This document shows, one piece after another, positions 7,839 through 16,353 of a stretch of DNA of 64,000 nt. The notes below the pieces were generated by a model. That model did not search any database. It had not been told where the DNA came from and worked only from the letters and a program-made list of their open reading frames with translations. The stretch's first letter is position 1. Every line of letters begins with the position of its first letter. Origin of the DNA: an uncultured Olsenella sp. (GTDB lineage Bacteria; Actinomycetota; Coriobacteriia; Coriobacteriales; Atopobiaceae). Made by a program: the position numbers and the translations under genes. The stretch lies in assembly GCA_900316105.1 (NCBI GenBank), contig ONBR01000002.1, positions 1 to 64,000 on the forward strand. Reading direction: 5' to 3'.

Positions 7839-8630
7839 GTGATACCCAGGTCGGGAGTATATCTGCACGATTTCACGGTGGTGGTCAACGAGCCCGTGGC
7901 GCGCGACATCTATATGTTGGTCATGCGCTCGCCCGAGCTCGCCCGTAGCCTGAAGCCGGGCCAGTTCATGAACGTCGAGGTTCCGGGCGACAGACGCCAC
8001 CTCTTTCGGATACCGCTTTCCTTCGCCCATGCGGACGGTGAGTCTGGCACCGTGGAGCTCGTCTATGCCGTGGTGGGAGAGGGTACGGCTCGTCTGGCGT
8101 CCATGGCCTCTGGCGATACGTCCACGGTGTTGGGGCCCGGCGGTAACGGCTGGACCTGCCCAAAGGGTGGCAGGACCCTGCTCGTGGCCGGTGGCGTGGG
8201 AGCACCTCCCATCGTAGCGGCCGCACAGATGGTGGGGGAGGCAGGCCTTCCCTTCGACGTGGTCCTAGGTGCCCAGACCAAGGACAAGCTCTGGGGCGAG
8301 TCCGAGGCCCGGGCCCTTGGCGCTGATGAGGTCCTGGTGACCACCGATGACGGAACCTACGGAATCAAGGGCTTTACCACCAACGCCATGGAGGAGCTCG
8401 TCTCCCGTCATGACTACGACACGGTCATGACCTGTGGTCCCACCCCCATGATGGCGGGCATCGCCCGTCTGGCCCAGGAGCATGGCATCGCCTGTCAGGC
8501 CTCCTTGGAGAAGCTCATGGGTTGTGGCTTCGGCGTCTGCAACTGCTGCAATGTCGCCATGGTGGGCGGTGGCTACAAGTCCTGCTGCACGGACGGTCCG
8601 GTCTTTGACGCGAGCGAGGTGGCATGGTGA
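7839..8630 (+). CDS. pyrK: Dihydroorotate dehydrogenase electron transfer subunit (PyrK)
   Basis: The flavin and iron-sulfur subunit that passes electrons from PyrD(B) to NAD+. It has 263 residues in ferredoxin-reductase order: an FAD-binding beta barrel with FRIPLSF near 60, an NAD-binding half with GGVGAPP near 122 and TCGPTPMM near 203, then the [2Fe-2S] cysteines CGFGVCNCC near 232 with a further Cys pair about 15 residues on. GTG 7839 is preceded by GGGAGGAGG, which overlaps an inverted repeat. It overlaps pyrD by 7 bases. Confidence 0.94.
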   Translation: MIPRSGVYLHDFTVVVNEPVARDIYMLVMRSPELARSLKPGQFMNVEVPGDRRHLFRIPLSFAHADGESGTVELVYAVVGEGTARLASMASGDTSTVLGPGGNGWTCPKGGRTLLVAGGVGAPPIVAAAQMVGEAGLPFDVVLGAQTKDKLWGESEARALGADEVLVTTDDGTYGIKGFTTNAMEELVSRHDYDTVMTCGPTPMMAGIARLAQEHGIACQASLEKLMGCGFGVCNCCNVAMVGGGYKSCCTDGPVFDASEVAW

Positions 8631-9550
8631 GCACGGTGAACATGTCCGTCAACCTTGGCGGCATCCCTATGAAGAACCCCCTCAACACGGCATCGGGGAC
8701 CTTTGGCTTTGGCTGGCAGTTCGAGAACTTCATGGACGTCTCGAAGCTTGGTGCCATCACCTGCAAGGGCTGCTCGGCTGAGCCCTGGGTGGGAAATCCC
8801 GAGCCCCGCATGTGCGAGATTACGAGTGGCATGATCAACTCGGTCGGTCTGGCCAATCCTGGCATCAGGGCCTTCGTGGAGAAGAACGGCGAGTATCTGG
8901 AGGGGCTGCGCAAGAAGGGCACGGCCGTGATCTGCCAGGTGGCCGGGCACTCCCTGGACGAGTACGCTCGCGCCGTCGAGCTCTACGAGGAGCTGGCCCC
9001 CTTTGCCTCTGGCCTGGAGATAAACATCTCCTGCCCCAACGTCTCTCAGGGAGGCGCCGCCATGGGGGCGACCCCCGAGGCGGCGGCTGAGGTCATGAGG
9101 ACGGTTCGTCCCCTGACCAAGCTCCCCGTGATCGTAAAGATGGCCCCGCATGACGTGGCCGAGATTGGCCGTGCCCTTGAGGCAGAGGGTGCGGACGCAC
9201 TCTCCCTGATCAACACGATTCCCGGCATGGCAATCAACGTCCATACGCGCAGGAGCAAGCTTTCCCGTCCCACGGCGGGCGTCTCCGGCCCCGCCATCCA
9301 TCCCATAGCCGTCCGTATGGTCTGGGAGGCTGCCCAGGCCGTGCATATTCCCCTCTGTGGCATTGGCGGCGTGGAGACTGGCGAGGACGCGGCCGAGTTC
9401 ATCCTGGCAGGTGCCACGGCGGTCTCCGTGGGCACTGCCAACCTCCACGACCCGTCCGCTGCGCAGCGAATCCTGGACGAGCTCTGCGTCTGGGCCGAGG
9501 AGCAGGGAGTTTCTGACATCAACGAGCTGATAGGAGCCTTTGAATGCTAA
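8624..9550 (+). CDS. pyrD: Dihydroorotate dehydrogenase, catalytic subunit (class 1B)
   Basis: Oxidises dihydroorotate to orotate using FMN. The 308-residue TIM barrel has NTASGTFGFG near residue 20, the active-site segment NISCPNVSQGG near 125 with the catalytic Cys of class 1B enzymes, the lysine in VIVKMAP near 165, and CGIGGVETGEDAAEFILAG near 247 for FMN phosphate. Pairing with pyrK immediately upstream identifies the NAD-linked 1B form. The start overlaps pyrK and the stop overlaps pyrF, each by 7 bases. Confidence 0.96.
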   Translation: MVSTVNMSVNLGGIPMKNPLNTASGTFGFGWQFENFMDVSKLGAITCKGCSAEPWVGNPEPRMCEITSGMINSVGLANPGIRAFVEKNGEYLEGLRKKGTAVICQVAGHSLDEYARAVELYEELAPFASGLEINISCPNVSQGGAAMGATPEAAAEVMRTVRPLTKLPVIVKMAPHDVAEIGRALEAEGADALSLINTIPGMAINVHTRRSKLSRPTAGVSGPAIHPIAVRMVWEAAQAVHIPLCGIGGVETGEDAAEFILAGATAVSVGTANLHDPSAAQRILDELCVWAEEQGVSDINELIGAFEC

Positions 9551-10269
9551 GCGAGAACGAGGCCCGCGACGCCATCATCGTCGCACTGGACTGTGAAAAG
9601 GACGAGGCGCTGGATCTGGCCAAGAAGCTCTCTGGCAAGGCCCGCTGGGTCAAGGTGGGCATGACCCTCTTCTATGCCGAGGGACCCCAAATCGTCCGTG
9701 CAATGCATGATGCGGGCATGAAGGTCTTTCTGGACCTGAAGCTGCATGACATCCCCTTCCAGATAAAGGGCGCTGCCCGTTCCGCCTCGCTTTCCGGTGC
9801 GGATATCCTCTCCATCCACGGCATGGGCGGCTCTGCCATGGTCGCCCAGGCCCGTGCGGGTGTGGAAGAGGCGGCCGCCGAGCGTGACGGAGACAGGACT
9901 CGCCTGGTCGCCATCTCGGTCCTGACCAGCATGGACCAGGACTCTCTGGCCGAGATTGGCGTCAATGACAAGGTGGAGGACGAGGTCTCTCGCCTGGCCA
10001 AGCTCGCTGTGGGCGCAGGCTCCGACGGCATCGTGTGCTCGCCTCGTGAAGCCGCTGACATGCGCCAACTCCTGGGACCCGACGCCCTCATCGTCACTCC
10101 CGGCGTGAGGCCCGCGGGTGCTGCCGTGGGTGACCAGAAGCGCATTGCTACGCCTGCGACTGCAATGCAGGCTGGTGCGAGCAAGCTTGTCATAGGTCGA
10201 CCCATCACCCAGGCGGACTCTCCTGTGGATGCCTTCGAGGCTATCGTGAGGGAGCTTGTGGAGGATTAA
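9544..10269 (+). CDS. pyrF: Orotidine 5'-phosphate decarboxylase
   Basis: Makes UMP from OMP and closes the pathway. It has 241 residues and is of the short type 1 family. The catalytic charge network is seen as VFLDLKLHDIP near residue 60, with Lys and Asp residues in the family pattern. The phosphate-gripping loop is TPGVRP near 180, followed by VIGRPITQA near 218. It overlaps pyrD by 7 bases. pyrE, for the step before this one, is not in the window. A long hairpin terminator follows. Confidence 0.95.
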   Translation: MLSENEARDAIIVALDCEKDEALDLAKKLSGKARWVKVGMTLFYAEGPQIVRAMHDAGMKVFLDLKLHDIPFQIKGAARSASLSGADILSIHGMGGSAMVAQARAGVEEAAAERDGDRTRLVAISVLTSMDQDSLAEIGVNDKVEDEVSRLAKLAVGAGSDGIVCSPREAADMRQLLGPDALIVTPGVRPAGAAVGDQKRIATPATAMQAGASKLVIGRPITQADSPVDAFEAIVRELVED

Positions 10270-10295
10270 GTCCGCTAGCAGGCAAAATGAAAGGC

Positions 10296-10364
10296 AAATG
10301 TGCCCTGATACGAAGAATCAATAGATATCTGTCGCTATTCGTATGTTACAAGGGGACATTTTTT
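10296..10364 (+). terminator. pyr operon terminator
   Basis: AAATGTGCCCT (10296-10306) pairs with AGGGGACATTT (10351-10361, one mismatch). An inner stem ATACGAA/TTCGTAT is at 10308-10314 and 10338-10344. Six T in a row (10359-10364) overlap the 3' end. It lies 27 bases after pyrF. Confidence 0.65.
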
Positions 10365-10415
10365 GAAAAAGCCAGTTAACGGCCTTGTATTACCGCCATT
10401 TAAGAGTGATACTTC

Positions 10416-10444
10416 TTGCTTGCACGTCTCTGACCTGCTAATCT
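10416..10444 (+). promoter_or_regulatory. Likely sigma-A promoter of mihF-gmk-rpoZ-thiI
   Basis: TTGCTT (10416-10421), a 17-base spacer and TAATCT (10439-10444). It would give a leader of about 40 bases before the mihF start, which has GGAGG 8 bases upstream. Read by eye only. Confidence 0.5.
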
Positions 10445-10493
10445 TTGGTCGATAAAAGTCTTTTTGAGATTGAAATCAATGTTTGGAGGAACC

Positions 10494-10802
10494 ATGGCAC
10501 TACCTCAGCTTACGGACGAGCAGCGCAAGGCCGCTCTGGAGAAGGCTGCAGCAGCCCGTCACGCACGCGCTGAGCTTCGTGACAAGATCAAGAAGGGCGA
10601 GATTTCCCTCAATGAGGTTCTCGAGTCCGAGGATCCCATCGCCAGCCGCATGAAGGTCTCTGCCCTGATCGAGTCCCTTCCTGGCTATGGCAAGGCCAAG
10701 GCCACAAAGATCATGGACGAGCTTGGCATCTCCTCCACTCGTCGCGTCAAGGGCCTGGGCGCCCGCCAGCGCGAGGAGCTTCTCGAGGTGCTCTCCAAGT
10801 AA
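10494..10802 (+). CDS. mihF: Integration host factor, actinobacterial type (MihF)
   Basis: A small nucleoid-associated DNA-binding protein of 102 residues, unrelated in fold to proteobacterial IHF. It has an N-terminal helix rich in Ala, Arg and Lys, followed by a helix-two-turn-helix region with ESLPGYGKAKATKIMDELGI near residue 63 and RRVKGLG near 85, both typical of actinobacterial IHF. The ATG at 10494 follows GGAGGAACC; an upstream in-frame ATG at 10464 has no ribosome-binding site. Placement just ahead of gmk and rpoZ is the conserved actinobacterial order. Confidence 0.92.
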   Translation: MALPQLTDEQRKAALEKAAAARHARAELRDKIKKGEISLNEVLESEDPIASRMKVSALIESLPGYGKAKATKIMDELGISSTRRVKGLGARQREELLEVLSK

Positions 10803-11399
10803 GTGGGCACTCAATCGCGACTTTTCGTCATTTCGGGACCGTCGGGTGCGGGCAAGGGTACGCTGGTCTCCCTTCTTAGGGAGATGCGTCCTGACCTCGG
10901 CCTGACGGTCTCGGCTACCACGCGCTCGCCTCGACAAGGTGAGATACCCGACGTCTCCTATCATTTCTTGAGTGAGGAGGAGTTCCAGCGTCGGGTGAAA
11001 GCTGGGGACTTTCTGGAGTGGGCTCATGTGCACGGTCACTGCTATGGGACGCTCAAGGAGGACGTGAAGGCCCAGCTTTCTGCCGGCAAGTCCGTCATCC
11101 TGGAGATAGATGTCCAGGGCGCCCTGAACGTCAAGCGACTCGTTCCCGACGCGGTCCTAATCTTCGTCGAGCCGCCCTCGATGGAGGAGCTGGAGCGACG
11201 TCTTCGCGACCGTGGCACTGAGTCGGAGGACCAGGTGGAGCTTCGCCTGGCCAACGCAAAGTGCGAGATGGACCTTGCCCCACGTTACGACGTCCGTCTT
11301 GTCAACGACAAGGCCGATGCCGCCGTTGCCCAGCTGGCAACGATAATGAAGGAATACGAAACGAATGGAGGAAGCTCTTATGGCAGTAATCGAGCCTGA
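10803..11399 (+). CDS. gmk: Guanylate kinase
   Basis: Phosphorylates GMP to GDP. It has 198 residues. The P-loop is SGPSGAGKGTL near residue 11, the GMP-binding segment SATTRSPRQGE near 38 and YHFLSEEEF near 54 follow, then EIDVQGALNVK near 98. It begins with GTG directly after the mihF stop. Its last 20 bases overlap rpoZ. Co-transcription with mihF and rpoZ fits the conserved group. Confidence 0.96.
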   Translation: MGTQSRLFVISGPSGAGKGTLVSLLREMRPDLGLTVSATTRSPRQGEIPDVSYHFLSEEEFQRRVKAGDFLEWAHVHGHCYGTLKEDVKAQLSAGKSVILEIDVQGALNVKRLVPDAVLIFVEPPSMEELERRLRDRGTESEDQVELRLANAKCEMDLAPRYDVRLVNDKADAAVAQLATIMKEYETNGGSSYGSNRA

Positions 11400-11673
11400 G
11401 ATTGACGGCCTTCTGGAGAAGACCGAAGAGAACCCCTTCCTGCTCTGCTCCGTCGCATCCAAGCGCGCCTGCGACATCAACAACATGATTCGCGGCATGC
11501 ACCTGCGTGTCGCCGAGGTACAGGACTTTGACGACATCACCACGATCGTTTCTGGCGAGGACACCATCTCCGTTGCCATGAACGAGATCGCCAATGACAA
11601 GCTTGGCTTTGACCAGGAGAGCTTTGACAGCGACATCGTTGGTGCGAATTCCCGTGTCGAGCGGAACCTCTAG
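11380..11673 (+). CDS. rpoZ: RNA polymerase omega subunit
   Basis: A 97-residue omega subunit that helps assemble RNA polymerase around beta-prime. The conserved core is LLCSVASKRACDIN near residue 26, with an acidic tail. The start at ATG 11380 has GGAGGA 8 bases upstream inside gmk; an ATG at 11365 would swallow that site. The gmk-rpoZ order is standard. Confidence 0.92.
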   Translation: MAVIEPEIDGLLEKTEENPFLLCSVASKRACDINNMIRGMHLRVAEVQDFDDITTIVSGEDTISVAMNEIANDKLGFDQESFDSDIVGANSRVERNL

Positions 11674-11675
11674 TC

Positions 11676-12920
11676 ATGAGCGATAGGGTTTGCCTGGTTC
11701 ACTACCATGAGATTGGCCTCAAGGGAAAGAATCGTTCTACCTTCGAGAACCAGCTGGTACAGAACCTGCGGAAAGCCTTGCGTGATTATCCCGTAGCGGA
11801 GGTCAAGCGCATCCCGGGCCACCTCCTGGTGAGTGCTCAGGACGGTCAGGCCACGCCTGAGCTGGCCCATGCCATTTCTCTCGTGCCTGGCGTCGCTCGT
11901 GTCTCCCAGGCCTACCTGTGCTCGCTCGACGAGGAAGAGTACTGCGCCGCTGCTCTCAAGGCCCTGCATGAGGCCGGTGACTTCACAAGCTTCAAGGTGC
12001 ATGCACACAGGTCCTCGACGGATTACGAGCGCCATTCCATTGACATCAATCGACTGGTCGGAGACATTCTTTGTCATGAGTTTCCCGACAAGAAAGTCCA
12101 GATGCACAAACCAGACGTGATTGTCTACGTGAATGCGGTCGGTCATGTGGTCTATGTCTATGCCGCCTCTGAGGTCGGCGTGGGCGGACTTCCCGTCGGT
12201 ACTGCCGGCAAGGTTGTCACCCTGCTTTCCAGCGGCTTTGACTCGCCTGTCGCTACCTGGATGGTGGGTCGTCGCGGTGCCACCTGCGTGCCTGTGCACT
12301 TCTCTGGGCGTCCTATGACGGCTGACACGAGCGAGTACCTCTGTCAGGACATCATCAACCAGCTGGCACCTGGCGGCATGATCGGCCGCCTCTACGTGGT
12401 GCCCTTTGGCGAGAAGCAACGTGAGATCTCGCTGGCTGTGCCCCAGAGCCTGCGTATCATCACCTACCGCCGCGTGATGTTCGCCGTGGCAGAGCGTATC
12501 GCGCAGCTGGAGGGAGCGAAGGCCCTTGTGACTGGCGAGTCACTGGGTCAGGTTGCCTCTCAGACCCTGGACAACATCGCTGCCGTGAACGAGATAGTCT
12601 CTTTGCCTGTACTCCGTCCCCTCATTGGTTCGGACAAGCAGGAGATCATACGTCGCGCCGAGGAGATTGGGACATACGACATCAGTGCGCAGGACGCTGC
12701 GGACTGCTGCACGCTCTTCATGCCGCGCAGGCCCGAGACCCACGCTCGCATCGACAAGGTGCATGAGGCCTGGGACTCCTTCGACCATGATGCCATGATC
12801 GAGGAGCTTGTGCAGAACATAGAGTACGTTGACTTCGACCAGTGCCCCTCCTACAAGCCGCCTCGTCAGATCTCCAGGTGGCACAGGGAACTTTTGCCTG
12901 CCTTCGAGCATATCGACTAG
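11676..12920 (+). CDS. thiI: tRNA 4-thiouridine synthase ThiI
   Basis: Uses sulfur relayed from a cysteine desulfurase to make s4U8 in tRNA. It has 414 residues: an N-terminal ferredoxin-like and THUMP region (about 1-165), then the PP-loop ATPase. The PP-loop reads LLSSGFDSPVATW near 184, a slight change from the usual SGGIDSPVA. GESLGQVASQTLDN near 287 matches the adenylation domain. There is no C-terminal rhodanese domain, as in Bacillus ThiI. A single Cys pair (DCCTLF) lies near 340. The desulfurase gene is not adjacent. Confidence 0.94.
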   Translation: MSDRVCLVHYHEIGLKGKNRSTFENQLVQNLRKALRDYPVAEVKRIPGHLLVSAQDGQATPELAHAISLVPGVARVSQAYLCSLDEEEYCAAALKALHEAGDFTSFKVHAHRSSTDYERHSIDINRLVGDILCHEFPDKKVQMHKPDVIVYVNAVGHVVYVYAASEVGVGGLPVGTAGKVVTLLSSGFDSPVATWMVGRRGATCVPVHFSGRPMTADTSEYLCQDIINQLAPGGMIGRLYVVPFGEKQREISLAVPQSLRIITYRRVMFAVAERIAQLEGAKALVTGESLGQVASQTLDNIAAVNEIVSLPVLRPLIGSDKQEIIRRAEEIGTYDISAQDAADCCTLFMPRRPETHARIDKVHEAWDSFDHDAMIEELVQNIEYVDFDQCPSYKPPRQISRWHRELLPAFEHID

Positions 12921-13013
12921 TCGTTTTCGCAGCTAGTCGACCTGTGCGGTAAGCTAGGCGTTAGCTTGCTGCCCGATAGGTGCAGACTCCCAAGGGCTTT
13001 TTTGACCTCTAGG

Positions 13014-13050
13014 CACCCCCTTTCCCAAGAATGGGAGAGGGGGTGTTTCT
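13014..13050 (+). terminator. Hairpin before comEA, possible terminator covering its ribosome-binding site
   Basis: CACCCCC (13014-13020) pairs with GGGGGTG (13039-13045) and an inner TCCCA/TGGGA closes a small loop. TTTCT follows. The right arm contains the G-rich stretch that would serve comEA as a Shine-Dalgarno. It may terminate the thiI transcript, damp comEA translation, or both. Confidence 0.5.
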
Positions 13051-13052
13051 GT

Positions 13053-13856
13053 ATGGCTCAAAAGCTTTCGCCAAAGACGGTACAGAGGAGGCTTGGCAGG
13101 AGGACTGCCTCCTGGCTGAGGAGAAACCGGGGGCTTGTTCTGGTCCTGGCCGTGATTGCCGGGCTGACTGTGGGCGGACTTGCCGTCGGGCGTGTCCTGG
13201 GGCCAAGCGGGCAGGAGGTCCTCGAGCGAGGGGGTCAGGATCAGGGAGTGAGTCGGGAGGAGAGTGATAGCGATAGACAGACCTTGCAGAATCAGGCTGA
13301 TGGCGGTTCGGGCAAGGACGAAGACTCTGGCGGAGAGACAAACCAAGCGGCAGCCCAGAACAAGGTCATCGTGCATGTGGACGGGGCCGTGTCTAATCCA
13401 GGGGTTTTCGAGCTGGAGGGCAGCTCGCCGAGAGTGCGCGATGCCGTTGATGCGGCGGGTGGGCTCAGGGCCGATGCGGACACCAGCACCATCAACCTAG
13501 CTGCGGTCCTAAGCGACGGACAGAAGGTCCACGTGCCCGTGACGGGGGAGACTCCTGCCGCCCAGACAGTAGCGGCGGATGCCTCCAGCTCTTCCGCGGG
13601 GACCTCCGATGGCTCGTCGGCCGAAGGCAGAGCAGGTGGTACCGGCTCGGCGGACCAGTCGGGCGGTCTCGTGAACATCAATACGGCGAGTGTGGAAGAG
13701 CTCCAATCCCTCTCGGGCGTTGGCCAGGCAACCGCGGAGGCTATCGTGGAGGACAGGAAGAACAACGGCCCCTTCAAGTCTCCAGAGGACCTGATGCGGG
13801 TCTCTGGCATAGGAGAAAAGAAGTTCGCCAAGGTAAAGGACCACATCTGTGTCTAG
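13053..13856 (+). CDS. comEA: ComEA competence protein (DNA receptor)
   Basis: Membrane-anchored double-stranded DNA receptor for transformation. It has 267 residues from ATG 13053. A basic N terminus precedes a single membrane segment (about 30-50), then a Ser/Gly/Gln-rich linker. An SLBB domain begins at VIVHVDGAVSNPGVFEL near 108. The C-terminal helix-hairpin-helix pair has VNINTASVEELQSLSGVGQ near 207 and LMRVSGIGEKKF near 248. It overlaps comEC by 8 bases. Whether the organism is competent is unknown. Confidence 0.93.
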   Translation: MAQKLSPKTVQRRLGRRTASWLRRNRGLVLVLAVIAGLTVGGLAVGRVLGPSGQEVLERGGQDQGVSREESDSDRQTLQNQADGGSGKDEDSGGETNQAAAQNKVIVHVDGAVSNPGVFELEGSSPRVRDAVDAAGGLRADADTSTINLAAVLSDGQKVHVPVTGETPAAQTVAADASSSSAGTSDGSSAEGRAGGTGSADQSGGLVNINTASVEELQSLSGVGQATAEAIVEDRKNNGPFKSPEDLMRVSGIGEKKFAKVKDHICV

Positions 13857-16263
13857 GAGACGCTCTTTTGACGGCCAGGATGGGTCGGGGGAACTGGAGC
13901 AGCCCCTGAGGCCCGCAATACCGGCCACCCTCATCGTCCTGGCCCTAGTTCTGGGCGTAGAGCGAATGACCATGAGCGGACGGTTCGAGCTGCCCAGCCG
14001 TCTGCGCCCGATGGCCTTCGTGGGTGGGCTCTGCCTTATCGCGAGCGCTGTCGCTTTTGTGCTGATCAAGCACGGGGCCCAAGGAGATGTGCCGTCGCGA
14101 CCGCCTGTAATGGTACTAGCTTCTTTAGGAATCTGTCTTTTGGCATTGGGGCTTGCCTGCGCTCGCGTGGAGACCGACCGGCAGGCGGGACAACTCCTGG
14201 AGCGTAGCTCCATGCTTGACTGGGAATTCACCGTGCTCTCCGATCCAGTGCCAAGTGACTTTGGAAACAGCTGTCATGCGAGGGCCGAGGGGCCAGATGG
14301 GGAGCAGACCGAGGTCTGGCTAAGCGTTCCTGATGGGGTAGGGCTCTTTGATCGCGTACGCTGCGTGGGCAGGTTTTCGCCCAATGGAGACGACGATTGG
14401 GGGAGGAGCAATGCCGCCCAGGGCATAGTGGGTCGCGTCAAGGTCGTGCACCTGGCTGATGACCTTAGACCCGACGGTCCTTTGGGCTTGGTCCTGGCCT
14501 GGCGTAGGACCTGCCTGGACCGTCTTGACCCGGCCGACGGGGACGGCAGGGCCCTCTTGGCCGGCTGCGTCCTGGGATACAGGAGCGGCATTCGAAAGAG
14601 GGAAATCGCCGAGCTCTTCTCCCGGGCTGGGGTGTCTCACCTGATTGCAGTCTCTGGCTCTCACCTTGCCGTGGCAGCTGGGCTCCTTTCGGTAATCCTG
14701 CTGAGGCTTAGGCTGCGGCCTGGGGTCCGCCTGATCCTCCTACAAGCCATCCTCGCTCTCTTTGTGTTGGCTTGCGGCCTTCCCGTCTCCGCCCTGCGTG
14801 CCTGGGGTATGTGCGGGGTTGCCGCTGGAGCGGAGCTTGCGGGTAGGCGGACCTACGGCGTTTCATCGGCATCGGTGGTGGCCACCTGCATGGCCCTCTT
14901 TGACCCAGCCTGCTCGGGTCAGCTGAGCTTTCTTCTCTCCGTCACCTGCGTGATAGCCCTCTCGCTCTTCTCTGCGTATGCGGGCTACCTGCTGGGCTCT
15001 CTCTCGCAGGCCCTGGTGGTAATCCTTCACCTCCACCACCTGAGGGACAGGCGCCTTCGCTCAGCCGTCGAGGGTCTGCGAGACGTGTTGGCGGCGACCC
15101 TGGTGGCTCAGCTGGCCTCGATGCCTCTTACCGTGGCCACCTTCTCGGAAATTTCTCTTGTGGCACCCCTGGCAAACCTCGTCCTGTCATTTCCCTTCAC
15201 CCTTCTGATCGGCCTGGGGCTTGTTTCGGCAGTCCTGTCGGAGCTCCCTGTGCCAGGTGAGCTCGTGCTTGGGGCTTGTGACTTTCTTTCTGACTGCATC
15301 CTGACGGCACTTAGGTGGATTTCGGGTCTCTCCTTTGCAAGTGTGACGGTGACGGGAGGAAAGGGCATGTGGGGGATTGTGGCAGCTGTCGGAACTGGAC
15401 TTTTGCTCTGGCTTTGGCCGCGCGTGAATGGCAGAAGGCTTCTTGGTCTGGTTGGCATGGGCGCGGGAGTCTGTCTGGCTCTTTTGGCGGGGCAGCTCTT
15501 CCTTTCTCCTGCCAGCCTGTACGTTCTGGACGTGGGCCAGGGAGATGCCATCCTGGTTCGAGACGGGCCGCATGCCATTCTGGTGGACACAGGGGTCGAC
15601 GATTCCTGCGCCAGAGACTTGTCGCAGATGGGGGTCCTCCACCTGGACGCTGTCGTCCTCACTCATCAGCACGAGGACCACGTGGGCGGCTTGGACGACC
15701 TTTCCCTGCCACTGGGTTGCGGAAGGGTCTATGTTGCCCAGGGTGTCTCGGATGACCTGTCCGGCGACCTCTCGCAGACGGTGAAGCGGTTGACTGGAGG
15801 TCCTGCCCAGGAGATCTCGGCGGGTGACATCCTGCATGCAGGAGGCTTTTCCCTGAGAATGGTCTGGCCCGAGAATGAGGTGGACGGCAAGGAGAACGAG
15901 GATTCCATTGAGATGGTCCTGGATTACGACCAGGGTGGAAAGACCATGAAGGGGCTCCTGACGGGAGACGCTGAGGAGGACCAGACCCAGCAGGTAGTCC
16001 GTGACGCCGACGTGGGGGATATCGACTTCCTCAAGGTGGGACACCATGGGTCCAAGGTCTCCATATATCCAGAGACGGCTCGAGGTCTAGACCCCGAGCT
16101 TTCCGTGGCCTCGGCAGGCGAGGGCAACAAGTACGGTCATCCCACCCAGGAATGCATCGAGGTCTTGGAGGGTGCGGGGTCGAAGTTCCTCTGCACCAAG
16201 GACGTGGGGACAGTGACCGTGCGTCCTGGGAATGATGGCATCCTGGTCAGCACGGAGCGCTAG
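13849..16263 (+). CDS. comEC: ComEC/Rec2 DNA uptake channel
   Basis: Forms the inner-membrane channel that brings single-stranded DNA into the cell. It has 804 residues, a typical full length. N-terminal membrane helices and an OB-like soluble part are followed by the Competence domain (GVSHLIAVSGSHLAV near 263), many helices to about 545, and a C-terminal metallo-beta-lactamase domain: VLDVGQGDAILV near 560, THQHEDHVGG near 605 and TGDAEEDQ near 705. It starts at GTG 13849 inside comEA. All expected domains are intact. Confidence 0.95.
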   Translation: MSRRRSFDGQDGSGELEQPLRPAIPATLIVLALVLGVERMTMSGRFELPSRLRPMAFVGGLCLIASAVAFVLIKHGAQGDVPSRPPVMVLASLGICLLALGLACARVETDRQAGQLLERSSMLDWEFTVLSDPVPSDFGNSCHARAEGPDGEQTEVWLSVPDGVGLFDRVRCVGRFSPNGDDDWGRSNAAQGIVGRVKVVHLADDLRPDGPLGLVLAWRRTCLDRLDPADGDGRALLAGCVLGYRSGIRKREIAELFSRAGVSHLIAVSGSHLAVAAGLLSVILLRLRLRPGVRLILLQAILALFVLACGLPVSALRAWGMCGVAAGAELAGRRTYGVSSASVVATCMALFDPACSGQLSFLLSVTCVIALSLFSAYAGYLLGSLSQALVVILHLHHLRDRRLRSAVEGLRDVLAATLVAQLASMPLTVATFSEISLVAPLANLVLSFPFTLLIGLGLVSAVLSELPVPGELVLGACDFLSDCILTALRWISGLSFASVTVTGGKGMWGIVAAVGTGLLLWLWPRVNGRRLLGLVGMGAGVCLALLAGQLFLSPASLYVLDVGQGDAILVRDGPHAILVDTGVDDSCARDLSQMGVLHLDAVVLTHQHEDHVGGLDDLSLPLGCGRVYVAQGVSDDLSGDLSQTVKRLTGGPAQEISAGDILHAGGFSLRMVWPENEVDGKENEDSIEMVLDYDQGGKTMKGLLTGDAEEDQTQQVVRDADVGDIDFLKVGHHGSKVSIYPETARGLDPELSVASAGEGNKYGHPTQECIEVLEGAGSKFLCTKDVGTVTVRPGNDGILVSTER

Positions 16264-16353
16264 TGTGGTCGAAGCTCAAAATCCACAGCCGTTCGCGTGT
16301 TCCTATGGTGGCTCCTGTTGGGGTAGCATGGTTTTCGCAGAGAGGGGAGTCAG

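Noticed and set aside
12989..13003. CCCAAGGGCTTTTTT as a thiI terminator
   Set aside because: The stem is only three base pairs; the larger hairpin at 13014-13045 is the better candidate.
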